In this document: positions 1 to 6,041 of the stretch, piece by piece
Layout: the number at the start of each line of letters is the position of its first letter
How positions within the stretch are numbered: position 1 is the first letter of the stretch
Source of the DNA: Bacteroidales bacterium
GTDB lineage: Bacteria > Bacteroidota > Bacteroidia > Bacteroidales > Bacteroidaceae
Length of the DNA: 12,225 nt
Assembly: GCA_004557285.1 (NCBI GenBank)
Contig: SFEK01000054.1
Span: 1-12,225, forward strand
Direction of reading: 5' to 3'
Notes under the pieces: generated by a model
Told to the model about the DNA's origin: nothing
Database searches by the model: none
Seen by the model: the letters and a program-made list of their open reading frames with translations, nothing else
Position numbers and translations under genes: made by a program

Positions 1-1
1 T

Positions 2-1756
2 CTCTACTATGAGAATCGCGGTGAGAAACTTCAAGAGCTGAAGAATCCGGAAATCAATGCTGAAATTGCCGCCAGATTGGATGAAGAGGAGTTGGACCCC
101 TCACAACAAGCTAAACTGGAGCGTGAGTTTGCACAGGAGGTACATCTGTTGACCGCCGAGAAACGACTGCGAGTAGTGGCACAGGACTTTGTGCGTCACT
201 ATAGCGACCTCTGGACAAGTGGTAAGGCTATGGTGGTGAGCTTCAACAAGGTTACTTGCGTCCGCATGTATAACTATGTGCAAGAATACTGGCAGAAGGA
301 GATCAAGGCTCTGCGAAAGTGCATTGAGCAAGATCCTTGTCAACAGGAAGTGCAGGAGATGAAGCGTAAACTGCAATGGATGGAAGAAACGGAAATGGCA
401 GTTGTGGTATCGCAAGAGCAAAACGAAATACAGACTTTCAAGAAATGGCGACTCGACATCACTCCACATCGCGAGAAGATGGAGAAACGTGAACTAGATA
501 AGGAGTTCAAAGATGCAGATGGAAAGCTTCGAGTTGTTTTCGTCTGTGCCATGTGGCTGACAGGCTTTGATGTGAAGACACTCTCATGCCTCTACATAGA
601 CAAACCGATGAAGGCGCACACCCTAATGCAGACCATTGCCCGTGCAAACCGTGTGGCAGAAGGTAAGTCGAATGGTCTTGTGATTGACTATATTGGTATT
701 GTGAAAGCACTCCGCCAAGCTCTGGCTGACTATACAGCTAATCCTGATGACAGAGACAGCGGCAATGACCCTACAGTCAACAAGGAAGAACTGATAAAGA
801 ATGTTTGGGAAATCATTGCGACAGCGGAAACGTTTCTGCATGAAAAAGGTTTTGAATTGCAGGAACTCATTGAGGCCATGTCATTTGAGAAACTGTCACT
901 TCTGAAGAAGGCAGCAAACCAACTTTGTGATAAGATTGAAACCCGTAAGTCGTTCTGCACATTTGCGACTACCTTGCTCAAACTTTGGAAATATCTCGAT
1001 CGTGAAGATATAACCGAAGACATGCGCAAAAAGAAAGATGCTCTGGAAGCCATCTACAAGGAATTACAGAAAAAGCGTAAGCACGCAGACATCACAGACC
1101 TGATTGTAGCAATCAATGATATTGTCAATGAGCATCTTGAAATAGATTCCAATGCTATGATGGTTGCTGAAGGACGCAGGTTTGACATTAGCGGCATCGA
1201 CTTCGATTTATTGCGAAGAGAGTTTGCCAAGCGTGAAGACAAGAATCTCGTACTAAGAGACATTCAAGACTTACTTCAGGAGCGTCTGGCTCGACTATTG
1301 GCGGAGAATCCATCCAGAATTAACTTTTACGAAAAGTATCAAGAGATTATTCAAGCGTATAACCAGGAGCAGAATCGCGCAACGATAGAGAAGACCTTCG
1401 AGGAGTTGATGCATCTGTCTCAATCTCTCAGCGAAGAAGAGAAGCGTTATGTTCGAGAAGGTTTCAAGAGTGATGAAGAACTCTCGTTATATGACCTCCT
1501 GCTGAAAGACAATCTGTCAAAGACAGAAGTCAAAAAGCTGAAGGATGTAGCCATAGAGTTGCTTGCCAAAATAAAGGAACAGTTGTCTGGTATGGATCAT
1601 CCGTTTGACAAGCCAACGACTCGTGCTACTCTTATCATTACCATACGTGATATACTATGGCGGGAACTTCCAGATAGTTACAGCGAAGAAAGTATAAACT
1701 ACTACCGCGATACCATCTATAACTATGTAAGTCAAAGATATGGTGGTGTGGCCTAA
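2..1756 (+). CDS. hsdR: Type I restriction enzyme R subunit, C-terminal part (5' end outside window)
   Basis: This is the ATP-dependent translocase/endonuclease subunit of a type I restriction-modification complex; it acts with HsdM and HsdS on unmodified foreign DNA. The reading frame is open from base 2, beginning LYYENRGEKLQEL, so the TTG at 77 is internal and not a start. Visible parts are the second RecA-like domain of an SF2 helicase: an AMVVSFNKV strand (about 227-255), motif V around CAMWLTGFD (about 545-572) and motif VI QTIARANRV (about 630-657), followed by GLVIDYIGI. A long charged helical C-terminal region follows, of the kind that docks HsdR to the methylase core, ending near YNYVSQRYGGVA. 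The nuclease and DEAD-box domains must lie upstream. No frameshift is seen in the visible 584 codons. Composition is more AT-rich than the genes to the right, consistent with horizontal transfer (inference). HsdM and HsdS are not in the window. Confidence 0.93.
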   Translation, partial: LYYENRGEKLQELKNPEINAEIAARLDEEELDPSQQAKLEREFAQEVHLLTAEKRLRVVAQDFVRHYSDLWTSGKAMVVSFNKVTCVRMYNYVQEYWQKEIKALRKCIEQDPCQQEVQEMKRKLQWMEETEMAVVVSQEQNEIQTFKKWRLDITPHREKMEKRELDKEFKDADGKLRVVFVCAMWLTGFDVKTLSCLYIDKPMKAHTLMQTIARANRVAEGKSNGLVIDYIGIVKALRQALADYTANPDDRDSGNDPTVNKEELIKNVWEIIATAETFLHEKGFELQELIEAMSFEKLSLLKKAANQLCDKIETRKSFCTFATTLLKLWKYLDREDITEDMRKKKDALEAIYKELQKKRKHADITDLIVAINDIVNEHLEIDSNAMMVAEGRRFDISGIDFDLLRREFAKREDKNLVLRDIQDLLQERLARLLAENPSRINFYEKYQEIIQAYNQEQNRATIEKTFEELMHLSQSLSEEEKRYVREGFKSDEELSLYDLLLKDNLSKTEVKKLKDVAIELLAKIKEQLSGMDHPFDKPTTRATLIITIRDILWRELPDSYSEESINYYRDTIYNYVSQRYGGVA

Positions 1757-1763
1757 AGAATAT

Positions 1764-1792
1764 GGTTCATCCGGAATTCTGAGTGATGAACC
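1764..1792 (+). other. Stem-loop just after hsdR
   Basis: Eight-base arms GGTTCATC (1764-1771) and GATGAACC (1785-1792) pair perfectly around a 13-nt loop, starting 7 nt after the hsdR stop. No T-run follows on the plus strand, so it is not a standard intrinsic terminator. It may mark or protect the 3' end of the hsdR message. Function is inferred. Confidence 0.35.
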
Positions 1793-1810
1793 CAAAATAT
1801 ACGGTTAAAA

Positions 1811-1846
1811 AAGAGAGAAGTTTTCCATGTGGAAAACTTCTCTCTT
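1811..1846 (-). terminator. Intrinsic terminator of tRNA-Pro
   Basis: Arms 1811-1826 and 1831-1846 form a perfect 16-bp stem with a 4-nt loop. Read on the minus strand, the stem is followed by TTTT, giving six T in a row including the end of the stem. The base of the stem is the last A of the tRNA's encoded CCA. On the plus strand there is no T-run after the hairpin, so it mainly serves minus-strand transcription. It may also end read-through from spt, which has no obvious terminator of its own before the tRNA. Confidence 0.85.
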
Positions 1847-1922
1847 GGTCGGGGCGACAGGATTCGAACCTGCGACCACCTGGTCCCAAACCAGGCGCGC
1901 TACCGGACTGCGCTACACCCCG
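1846..1922 (-). tRNA. tRNA-Pro (anticodon TGG)
   Basis: On the minus strand the sequence folds as a full cloverleaf. The acceptor stem pairs CGGGGTG with CGCCCCG (one G-T pair). The anticodon stem is CCTGG/CCAGG with loop TTTGGGA, giving anticodon TGG, which reads proline CCN codons. The T-arm carries GGTTCGAATCC. The discriminator base is A at 1849, and CCA is encoded at 1846-1848. It has its own promoter upstream and a strong terminator starting at its last base. It lies tail-to-tail with the hsdR fragment and downstream of spt on the same strand. Confidence 0.97.
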
Positions 1923-1950
1923 TAAACCAGTCATTTCTGATTTGCGAGTG

Positions 1951-1982
1951 CAAAGGTACTAATATTTTTTTGAACTCGCAAA
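1951..1982 (-). promoter_or_regulatory. Promoter of tRNA-Pro
   Basis: On the minus strand TTTG (1979-1982) is followed after 20 bp by TACCTTTG (1951-1958). This matches the Bacteroidota primary-sigma consensus of TTTG at -33 and TAnnTTTG at -7. Transcription should start near 1947, leaving a leader of about 25 nt before the tRNA. A 9-bp inverted repeat, TTTGCGAGT (1941-1949) and ACTCGCAAA (1974-1982), brackets it; one arm covers the -33 box and the other the predicted start. Confidence 0.75.
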
Positions 1983-1993
1983 TGAAACGACAA

Positions 1994-3181
1994 TTATTTT
2001 ATGATATTCTGTTCTACAAATACCTTTTTCAGTGCCTGAACACCTCGCTCAACCTGTTCTTTGGTGTGAGTGGCCATTAAGGCAAATCTCACCAGGGTGT
2101 CTTGCGGGGCACATGCAGGAGGAATGACGGGGTTGATGAATACGCCGGCATCAAAGGCGAGCTTGGTGACGAGGAATGTCTTTTCCACATCACGCACATA
2201 AAGCGGGATGATGGGGCTCTCGGTTTCGCCAATCTCGAATCCTTCTTCACGGAAACGCTTCAAGGCATAGTTGGTGACATCCCACAGACGCTCGATGCGC
2301 TCAGGCTCGCGGCGTATGATGTGGAGCGCCTCCATGGCAGCAGCTGTGGCTGCAGGAGTGTTGGATGCACTGAAGATATAGGTGCGGCAGGTGTGGCGCA
2401 GGTAGTTGATGGTGTCGCTGTCGCTGGCGATGAATCCGCCGATGCTTGCCAGACTCTTGGAGAATGTGCCCATGATCAGGTCAACGTCGTCGGTCACACC
2501 GAAATGGTCGCACACGCCCCTGCCCTCTTTGCCGAATACGCCCAAGCCGTGGGCTTCGTCAACCATGATGGAGGCATTGTACTTCTTTTTCAAGGCAACG
2601 ATTTCGGGCAGTTTGGCCAGGTCGCCCTCCATGGAGAACACGCCGTCAACCACAATGAGCTTGATAGAATCGGGGCGGCACTTCTGCAGCTGTTTCTCCA
2701 AGTCTTCCATGTCGTTGTGCTTGTATTTCAAACAAGTGGCAAATGAAAGACGTCGACCGTCAACGATGCTGGCATGGTCGCGGTCATCACAGATGATATA
2801 GTCTTCTCTGCCACAAATAACCGACAATACACCCGAGTTTACGGTAAATCCTGTAGAAAAACACAATGCGTCGTCCTTGTGTTCAAAGGCTGCGAGCTCT
2901 TTTTCAAGCTTCACATGGATGTCGAGTGTTCCGTTGAGGAAACGGCTGCCTGCACATCCTGTGCCATATTGGTCGATGGCTGCCTTGGCTGCTGCCTCCA
3001 CACGGGGGTCGCCAGTTAATCCTGTATAGGCATTAGAACCGAACATCAACACATTGTGTCCAGACATTTTAACTTCTGTTCCTTGTTTACCGGTGATTTC
3101 ACGGAAATAGCAGTAAACGCCTGCTTCCATGAATTTCTGAGGCTCACGGTATTTTTTGTATCTTTCTTGTAATAGTCCCAT
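1994..3181 (-). CDS. spt: Serine palmitoyltransferase (PLP-dependent alpha-oxoamine synthase)
   Basis: Likely condenses L-serine with a long-chain acyl-CoA or acyl-ACP to give 3-ketosphinganine, the first committed step of sphingolipid synthesis, in the cytosol. The 395-aa protein has the aminotransferase fold-type I pattern: His136 in DDRDHASIVDG stacks on PLP, DEAHGLGVFG carries Asp208 and His211, and Lys242 in GTFSKSLAS is the expected PLP-binding lysine. The substrate-entry motif GTGCAGSRFLNGT is at about 73-85. The frame is open 42 codons further upstream, but I chose ATG 3181 (MGLLQERYKKYREPQKF) because the upstream part is hydrophobic low-complexity sequence overlapping a promoter and homologues start here. 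The family also includes 2-amino-3-ketobutyrate CoA ligase (Kbl) and 8-amino-7-oxononanoate synthase (BioF). The N-terminus and overall sequence resemble the Bacteroides Spt I know, and there is no biotin or threonine-degradation context. It is divergent from a lipid kinase. Confidence 0.86.
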   Translation of the reverse strand: MGLLQERYKKYREPQKFMEAGVYCYFREITGKQGTEVKMSGHNVLMFGSNAYTGLTGDPRVEAAAKAAIDQYGTGCAGSRFLNGTLDIHVKLEKELAAFEHKDDALCFSTGFTVNSGVLSVICGREDYIICDDRDHASIVDGRRLSFATCLKYKHNDMEDLEKQLQKCRPDSIKLIVVDGVFSMEGDLAKLPEIVALKKKYNASIMVDEAHGLGVFGKEGRGVCDHFGVTDDVDLIMGTFSKSLASIGGFIASDSDTINYLRHTCRTYIFSASNTPAATAAAMEALHIIRREPERIERLWDVTNYALKRFREEGFEIGETESPIIPLYVRDVEKTFLVTKLAFDAGVFINPVIPPACAPQDTLVRFALMATHTKEQVERGVQALKKVFVEQNIIK

Positions 3182-3233
3182 ATTATAATAATAGGTGTGC
3201 AGAATAATCTGCCCAATAGATTTTTTTAGGCTG

Positions 3234-3267
3234 CAAAGATACAAAAAAATGTGCAACAATGAGCAAA
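3234..3267 (-). promoter_or_regulatory. Promoter of spt
   Basis: On the minus strand TTTG (3264-3267) is followed after 22 bp by TATCTTTG (3234-3241), a good TAnnTTTG -7 box. The predicted start near 3230 leaves a leader of roughly 50 nt before ATG 3181. A second TATTTTTG lies further upstream (3292-3299, minus strand) but lacks a well-spaced -33 box. Confidence 0.65.
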
Positions 3268-3335
3268 AAACAGAGAAAAGTGTTTTAAAAGCAAAAATAT
3301 TATTCAATAATCACCGAAATTAGGGCAATTATTAT

Positions 3336-3343
3336 TATTTTTG
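3336..3343 (+). promoter_or_regulatory. Putative -7 box for the lipid kinase gene
   Basis: TATTTTTG fits the TAnnTTTG consensus. It ends only 6 nt before ATG 3350, so transcription from it would start within a few bases of the start codon. No TTTG is seen at the expected -33 position near 3312-3316, so the promoter is weak or needs an activator, or this box is not the one used. Confidence 0.45.
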
Positions 3344-3349
3344 CACGGC

Positions 3350-4384
3350 ATGAGCAACAGAAGACATATCATATTCATCATCAATCCCATTTCGGGCACA
3401 GTGAAGAAATCGGGCATCAGGCAAATCATCGAGTCGCAACTCAACAAGGATTTGTTTGACTATGAAATCATTGACACCCAATATAGCGGCCATGCCTCGG
3501 TCATTGCACAAGAGGCCAAAGACAAGGGTGCGCACATCGTGGTGGCTGTAGGGGGTGACGGTACGGTGAACGAGGTGGCCCGTGCCATCATCCAGTCGGA
3601 CACGGCATTGGGCATCATCCCGTGCGGGTCGGGCAACGGCCTGGCGCGTCATCTCATGTTGCCCATGGAAACGCACAAGGCGATGGACATCATCAACGAG
3701 TGCAACATCCACGACCTGGACTATGGCATCATCAATGAGCACCCCTTCTTCTGCACCTGCGGCATGGGCTTTGATGCGTTCATCAGCAGGAAGTTTGCCG
3801 AGTCGCAAAAGCGAGGGCCGGTGACTTATCTTGAGAACATCCTGAAAGAAGGACTGAAATACCAGTCGGAAAACTACAAGATCACCTGCGAAGAGGGTTC
3901 GTTCGACATCAGGGCCTACTTGGTGTCGTGTGCCAATGCCTCACAATACGGCAACAACGCCTACATCGCCCCACAGGCCTCGATGAGCGACGGATGGCTG
4001 GATGTGATCATCATGGACCCGCTCGACGTGCTCGATGCACCGCAAATCAGCATCGACATGTTCAACAAGACACTCGACAAAAACTCGAAAATCAAGACTT
4101 TCCGCACCAAGCATATCCATGTGAAGCGTGAAAAACCGGGATATATCCACTATGACGGCGACCCAGTCATAGCCGGCGAGGAGGTGGATATTGCCGTGGT
4201 GCACCATGGCATCAAGATCATCGTCAATGCCCATGCCGACAAGTCGAAGCGACAGCCCAACATGGTGCAGAATGCCTTCAGCGAGTTTTTCAACGACCTG
4301 AGCAACATGAGGACAGACATCACCAAGCAAGGCCGACATATACAGAACATCAACAAGGCCTTGCTCAGAAAACTCAACAACTGA
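3350..4384 (+). CDS. Diacylglycerol/sphingosine kinase family lipid kinase (YegS/DagK type)
   Basis: ATP-dependent lipid kinase of the DAGK catalytic family, expected to phosphorylate the hydroxyl of diacylglycerol, a sphingoid base, a ceramide or a related lipid at the membrane face. The 344-aa protein begins MSNRRHIIFIINPISG; the IINPISG strand-turn so close to the N-terminus supports ATG 3350 over the in-frame TTG at 3341. Nucleotide-binding motif GGDGTVNE is at 68-75, GSGNGLARH at 93-101, CGMGFDA at about 137-143, and DGDP at 269-272 in the C-terminal beta domain. There is no signal peptide or transmembrane segment, as expected for soluble members. Its divergence from spt suggests a role near sphingolipid metabolism (inference); substrate cannot be read from sequence. 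Its 3' end faces menA across 6 nt. Confidence 0.87.
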   Translation: MSNRRHIIFIINPISGTVKKSGIRQIIESQLNKDLFDYEIIDTQYSGHASVIAQEAKDKGAHIVVAVGGDGTVNEVARAIIQSDTALGIIPCGSGNGLARHLMLPMETHKAMDIINECNIHDLDYGIINEHPFFCTCGMGFDAFISRKFAESQKRGPVTYLENILKEGLKYQSENYKITCEEGSFDIRAYLVSCANASQYGNNAYIAPQASMSDGWLDVIIMDPLDVLDAPQISIDMFNKTLDKNSKIKTFRTKHIHVKREKPGYIHYDGDPVIAGEEVDIAVVHHGIKIIVNAHADKSKRQPNMVQNAFSEFFNDLSNMRTDITKQGRHIQNINKALLRKLNN

Positions 4385-4394
4385 TTTTTCTCAG
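4364..4394. other. Imperfect stem-loop spanning the stop codons of the lipid kinase gene and menA
   Basis: CTCAGAAAA (4364-4372) and TTTTCTCAG (4386-4394) pair with one C-C mismatch around a 13-nt loop that includes the lipid kinase stop codon. The menA stop codon lies in the second arm. No T-run follows on either strand, so terminator activity is uncertain. It is the only structure seen between these convergent genes. Confidence 0.25.
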
Positions 4395-5281
4395 AACAAC
4401 ATACCCGCCGACACGCAAAGTCCGTAGATGAGGATGTTGCGTGCCGTATCGGCAAGCACGCTGTTGAGTGCCCTGCCCTTGTTGATGCGCACCATCTTGT
4501 TGTAGGTCATGATATGGAAAACCATATACACCACCGGCAGCAGGGCAGCCATCAGGTGGCCGTGAAGCGCAAAGCAAATGCCCGACAGCAAAGGCACGAC
4601 ACCCGCCACCCAATAGGCCTTCAGTCCTTTGCGGGCACCGAGCCGCACGATGAGTGTGCGCTTGCCGGCACGGATGTCGTTGTCGATGTCGCGGTAGTTG
4701 TTGACAATGAGCAGCGTGTCGATCACCAGTCCGCAGGAGAGCGAGGCCAAGACCACGTCGGGCGTGACATCGCCTGTCTGTATATAATAGGTGACACATA
4801 CGGGAACCAGACCGAAAAACACCAGGACAAGCAAATCGCCCAACCCATGGTAGGACAAGGATGTGGTGTAAAGGAAACAGAACAGCACGCAGGCAAGGCC
4901 CACCAGCAACATTTCAAACCCTCCGAACAGCACCAGAGGCAATCCGATGCAGCAAGCCAGCACCGTGGTGACGAGCAGGGCCATGCGCATGGCAGGAGCG
5001 GTGATCCAGCCTTGTGAACAGGCTCGAAGCGGTCCGAGGCGGCTCTCGTCGTCGTTGCCGCGAAGGAAATCAAAATAATCGTTCACAAAATTGGCGTCGA
5101 TCTGCATGACAAAGGCAAAGAGCATGCAGAGCACAGCAGGCAACACCTTGAAACCATCGGCTCCAAGGGTGGCGTAGGCCATTGACAGTCCGATCATCAC
5201 CGGCACGGCGGCCCCCGTCAATGTCTTGGGACGAGATGCCAGCATCCAAGCCTTGAAAGAATTTACAGCGATATCATTCAT
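4391..5281 (-). CDS. menA: 1,4-dihydroxy-2-naphthoate polyprenyltransferase
   Basis: Integral membrane UbiA-family enzyme that attaches a polyprenyl chain to 1,4-dihydroxy-2-naphthoate, giving demethylmenaquinone on the way to menaquinone, the anaerobic respiratory quinone. The 296-aa protein starts NSFKAWMLASRPKTL, the usual MenA N-terminus. Two Asp-rich motifs bind the Mg-prenyl diphosphate: NDYFDFLRGNDDE at 67-79 and NNYRDIDNDIRAGKRT at 194-209. Hydrophobic segments fill the rest, about eight to nine helices by eye (for example 47-60, 101-119, 122-138, 147-167 and 283-296). No other men genes are in the window, so it appears to be a stand-alone locus. It shares a divergent promoter region with the HD-domain gene. 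Other UbiA members are possible, but the RPKTL start and motif spacing favour MenA. Confidence 0.92.
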   Translation of the reverse strand: MNDIAVNSFKAWMLASRPKTLTGAAVPVMIGLSMAYATLGADGFKVLPAVLCMLFAFVMQIDANFVNDYFDFLRGNDDESRLGPLRACSQGWITAPAMRMALLVTTVLACCIGLPLVLFGGFEMLLVGLACVLFCFLYTTSLSYHGLGDLLVLVFFGLVPVCVTYYIQTGDVTPDVVLASLSCGLVIDTLLIVNNYRDIDNDIRAGKRTLIVRLGARKGLKAYWVAGVVPLLSGICFALHGHLMAALLPVVYMVFHIMTYNKMVRINKGRALNSVLADTARNILIYGLCVSAGMLF

Positions 5282-5332
5282 CTACGTTTGTTCTACTATT
5301 TAACCTTTACAACCAAACTATTTGGAATATTT

Positions 5333-5364
5333 CTTGCAAAAGTAAACAATTAATTGTATTTTTG
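5333..5364 (+). promoter_or_regulatory. Promoter of the HD-domain gene operon
   Basis: CTTG (5333-5336), a near match to the -33 TTTG, is followed after 20 bp by TATTTTTG (5357-5364). Transcription should start around 5368-5371, about 21-24 nt before ATG 5392. The element occupies the same DNA as the menA promoter on the other strand. Confidence 0.7.
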
Positions 5365-5368
5365 CAAG
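5337..5368 (-). promoter_or_regulatory. Promoter of menA
   Basis: On the minus strand CTTG (5365-5368) is followed after 20 bp by TACTTTTG (5337-5344), matching TAnnTTTG. Transcription should start near 5333-5330, leaving a leader of about 50 nt before ATG 5281. Each promoter's -33 box abuts the other's -7 box, within GCAA sequences at both ends of the 36-bp segment 5333-5368. Confidence 0.7.
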
Positions 5369-5391
5369 AAAATACAAATTCTTTACGCATA

Positions 5392-6039
5392 ATGATGGAC
5401 AAGAATGTGAGTCTCGACCTGATGGACTTCATTGAAACGGAGATTCTTCCCCGCTACTCCCGATTTGACAAGGCACACAACATCACCCATGTCACCCGTG
5501 TAATCAACAGGGCAGTGAAACTGGCACGCACTGTAGGCGCCGACATCAACATGGCCTATACCGCCGCCGCCTACCACGACCTGGGGCTTGAAGGGCCACG
5601 CGCCATACACCACCTTGGCAGCGGAAAGATTGTGGATGCCGATGCAAGACTAAAGCGTTGGTTCTCAGCTGAGCAAATCAACATCATTAAAGAAGCGGTC
5701 GAGGACCACAGAGCCTCTGCTTCTCACTCGCCGAGGAGCATCTACGGCAGGATTGTGGCAGAGGCCGACCGCGACCTGGAGCCTGAAACAGTGTTCAGAC
5801 GCACCATATTGTTCGGACTTGAACACTACCCCGACAAGAGCAAGGAGGAGCAATGGAAGCGATTTGTGCAGCATCTCGAAAACAAATATTCGGCAAACGG
5901 CTACATTCGGCTTTGGATTCCAGGCTCTGACAATGAAAAGAACCTGAAGCTCATCAGGGAAATGGCCAACAACCCAAAGGAGCTGCGCCAACTGTTCGAC
6001 CGCATGTATGAAGAAGAAACCAACGATCATTTAATATAG
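5392..6039 (+). CDS. HD-domain phosphohydrolase family protein
   Basis: Predicted metal-dependent phosphohydrolase of the HD superfamily, acting in the cytosol; substrate unknown (family members hydrolyse nucleotides, (p)ppGpp, cyclic dinucleotides and others). With ATG 5392 the protein is 215 aa (MMDKNVSL); the second ATG at 5395 is equally possible. The metal site is visible as His33 (NITHVTRV), His62-Asp63 (AAYHDLG) and Asp126 (AEADRD), with an extra His106 in EDHR, the classic H...HD...D order. The C-terminal 60 residues are charged and helical, without a recognised extra domain. There is no signal peptide. The frame is open back to a TTG at 5362, but that lies inside the -7 box, so ATG is preferred. 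The cyclophilin gene starts 2 nt after its stop, implying one transcript. Product class is confident; the specific function is not known. Confidence 0.82.
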   Translation: MMDKNVSLDLMDFIETEILPRYSRFDKAHNITHVTRVINRAVKLARTVGADINMAYTAAAYHDLGLEGPRAIHHLGSGKIVDADARLKRWFSAEQINIIKEAVEDHRASASHSPRSIYGRIVAEADRDLEPETVFRRTILFGLEHYPDKSKEEQWKRFVQHLENKYSANGYIRLWIPGSDNEKNLKLIREMANNPKELRQLFDRMYEEETNDHLI

Positions 6040-6041
6040 TC

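Noticed and set aside
1829..2080. 83-codon open frame on the plus strand
   Set aside because: It covers the antisense strand of tRNA-Pro and the 3' end of spt; the translated RIRTCDHLVPNQ is a tRNA antisense artefact.
2102..2746. 214-codon open frame opposite spt
   Set aside because: Antisense shadow of a well-conserved gene with full catalytic motifs; no recognisable protein features.
3292..3299. Second minus-strand -7 box (TATTTTTG) upstream of spt
   Set aside because: No TTTG-like -33 box lies at an acceptable distance, and the box at 3234-3241 is better placed.
3182..3307. Upstream extension of spt by 42 codons
   Set aside because: The extension is hydrophobic low-complexity sequence overlapping the spt promoter boxes, and homologues begin at MGLLQ.
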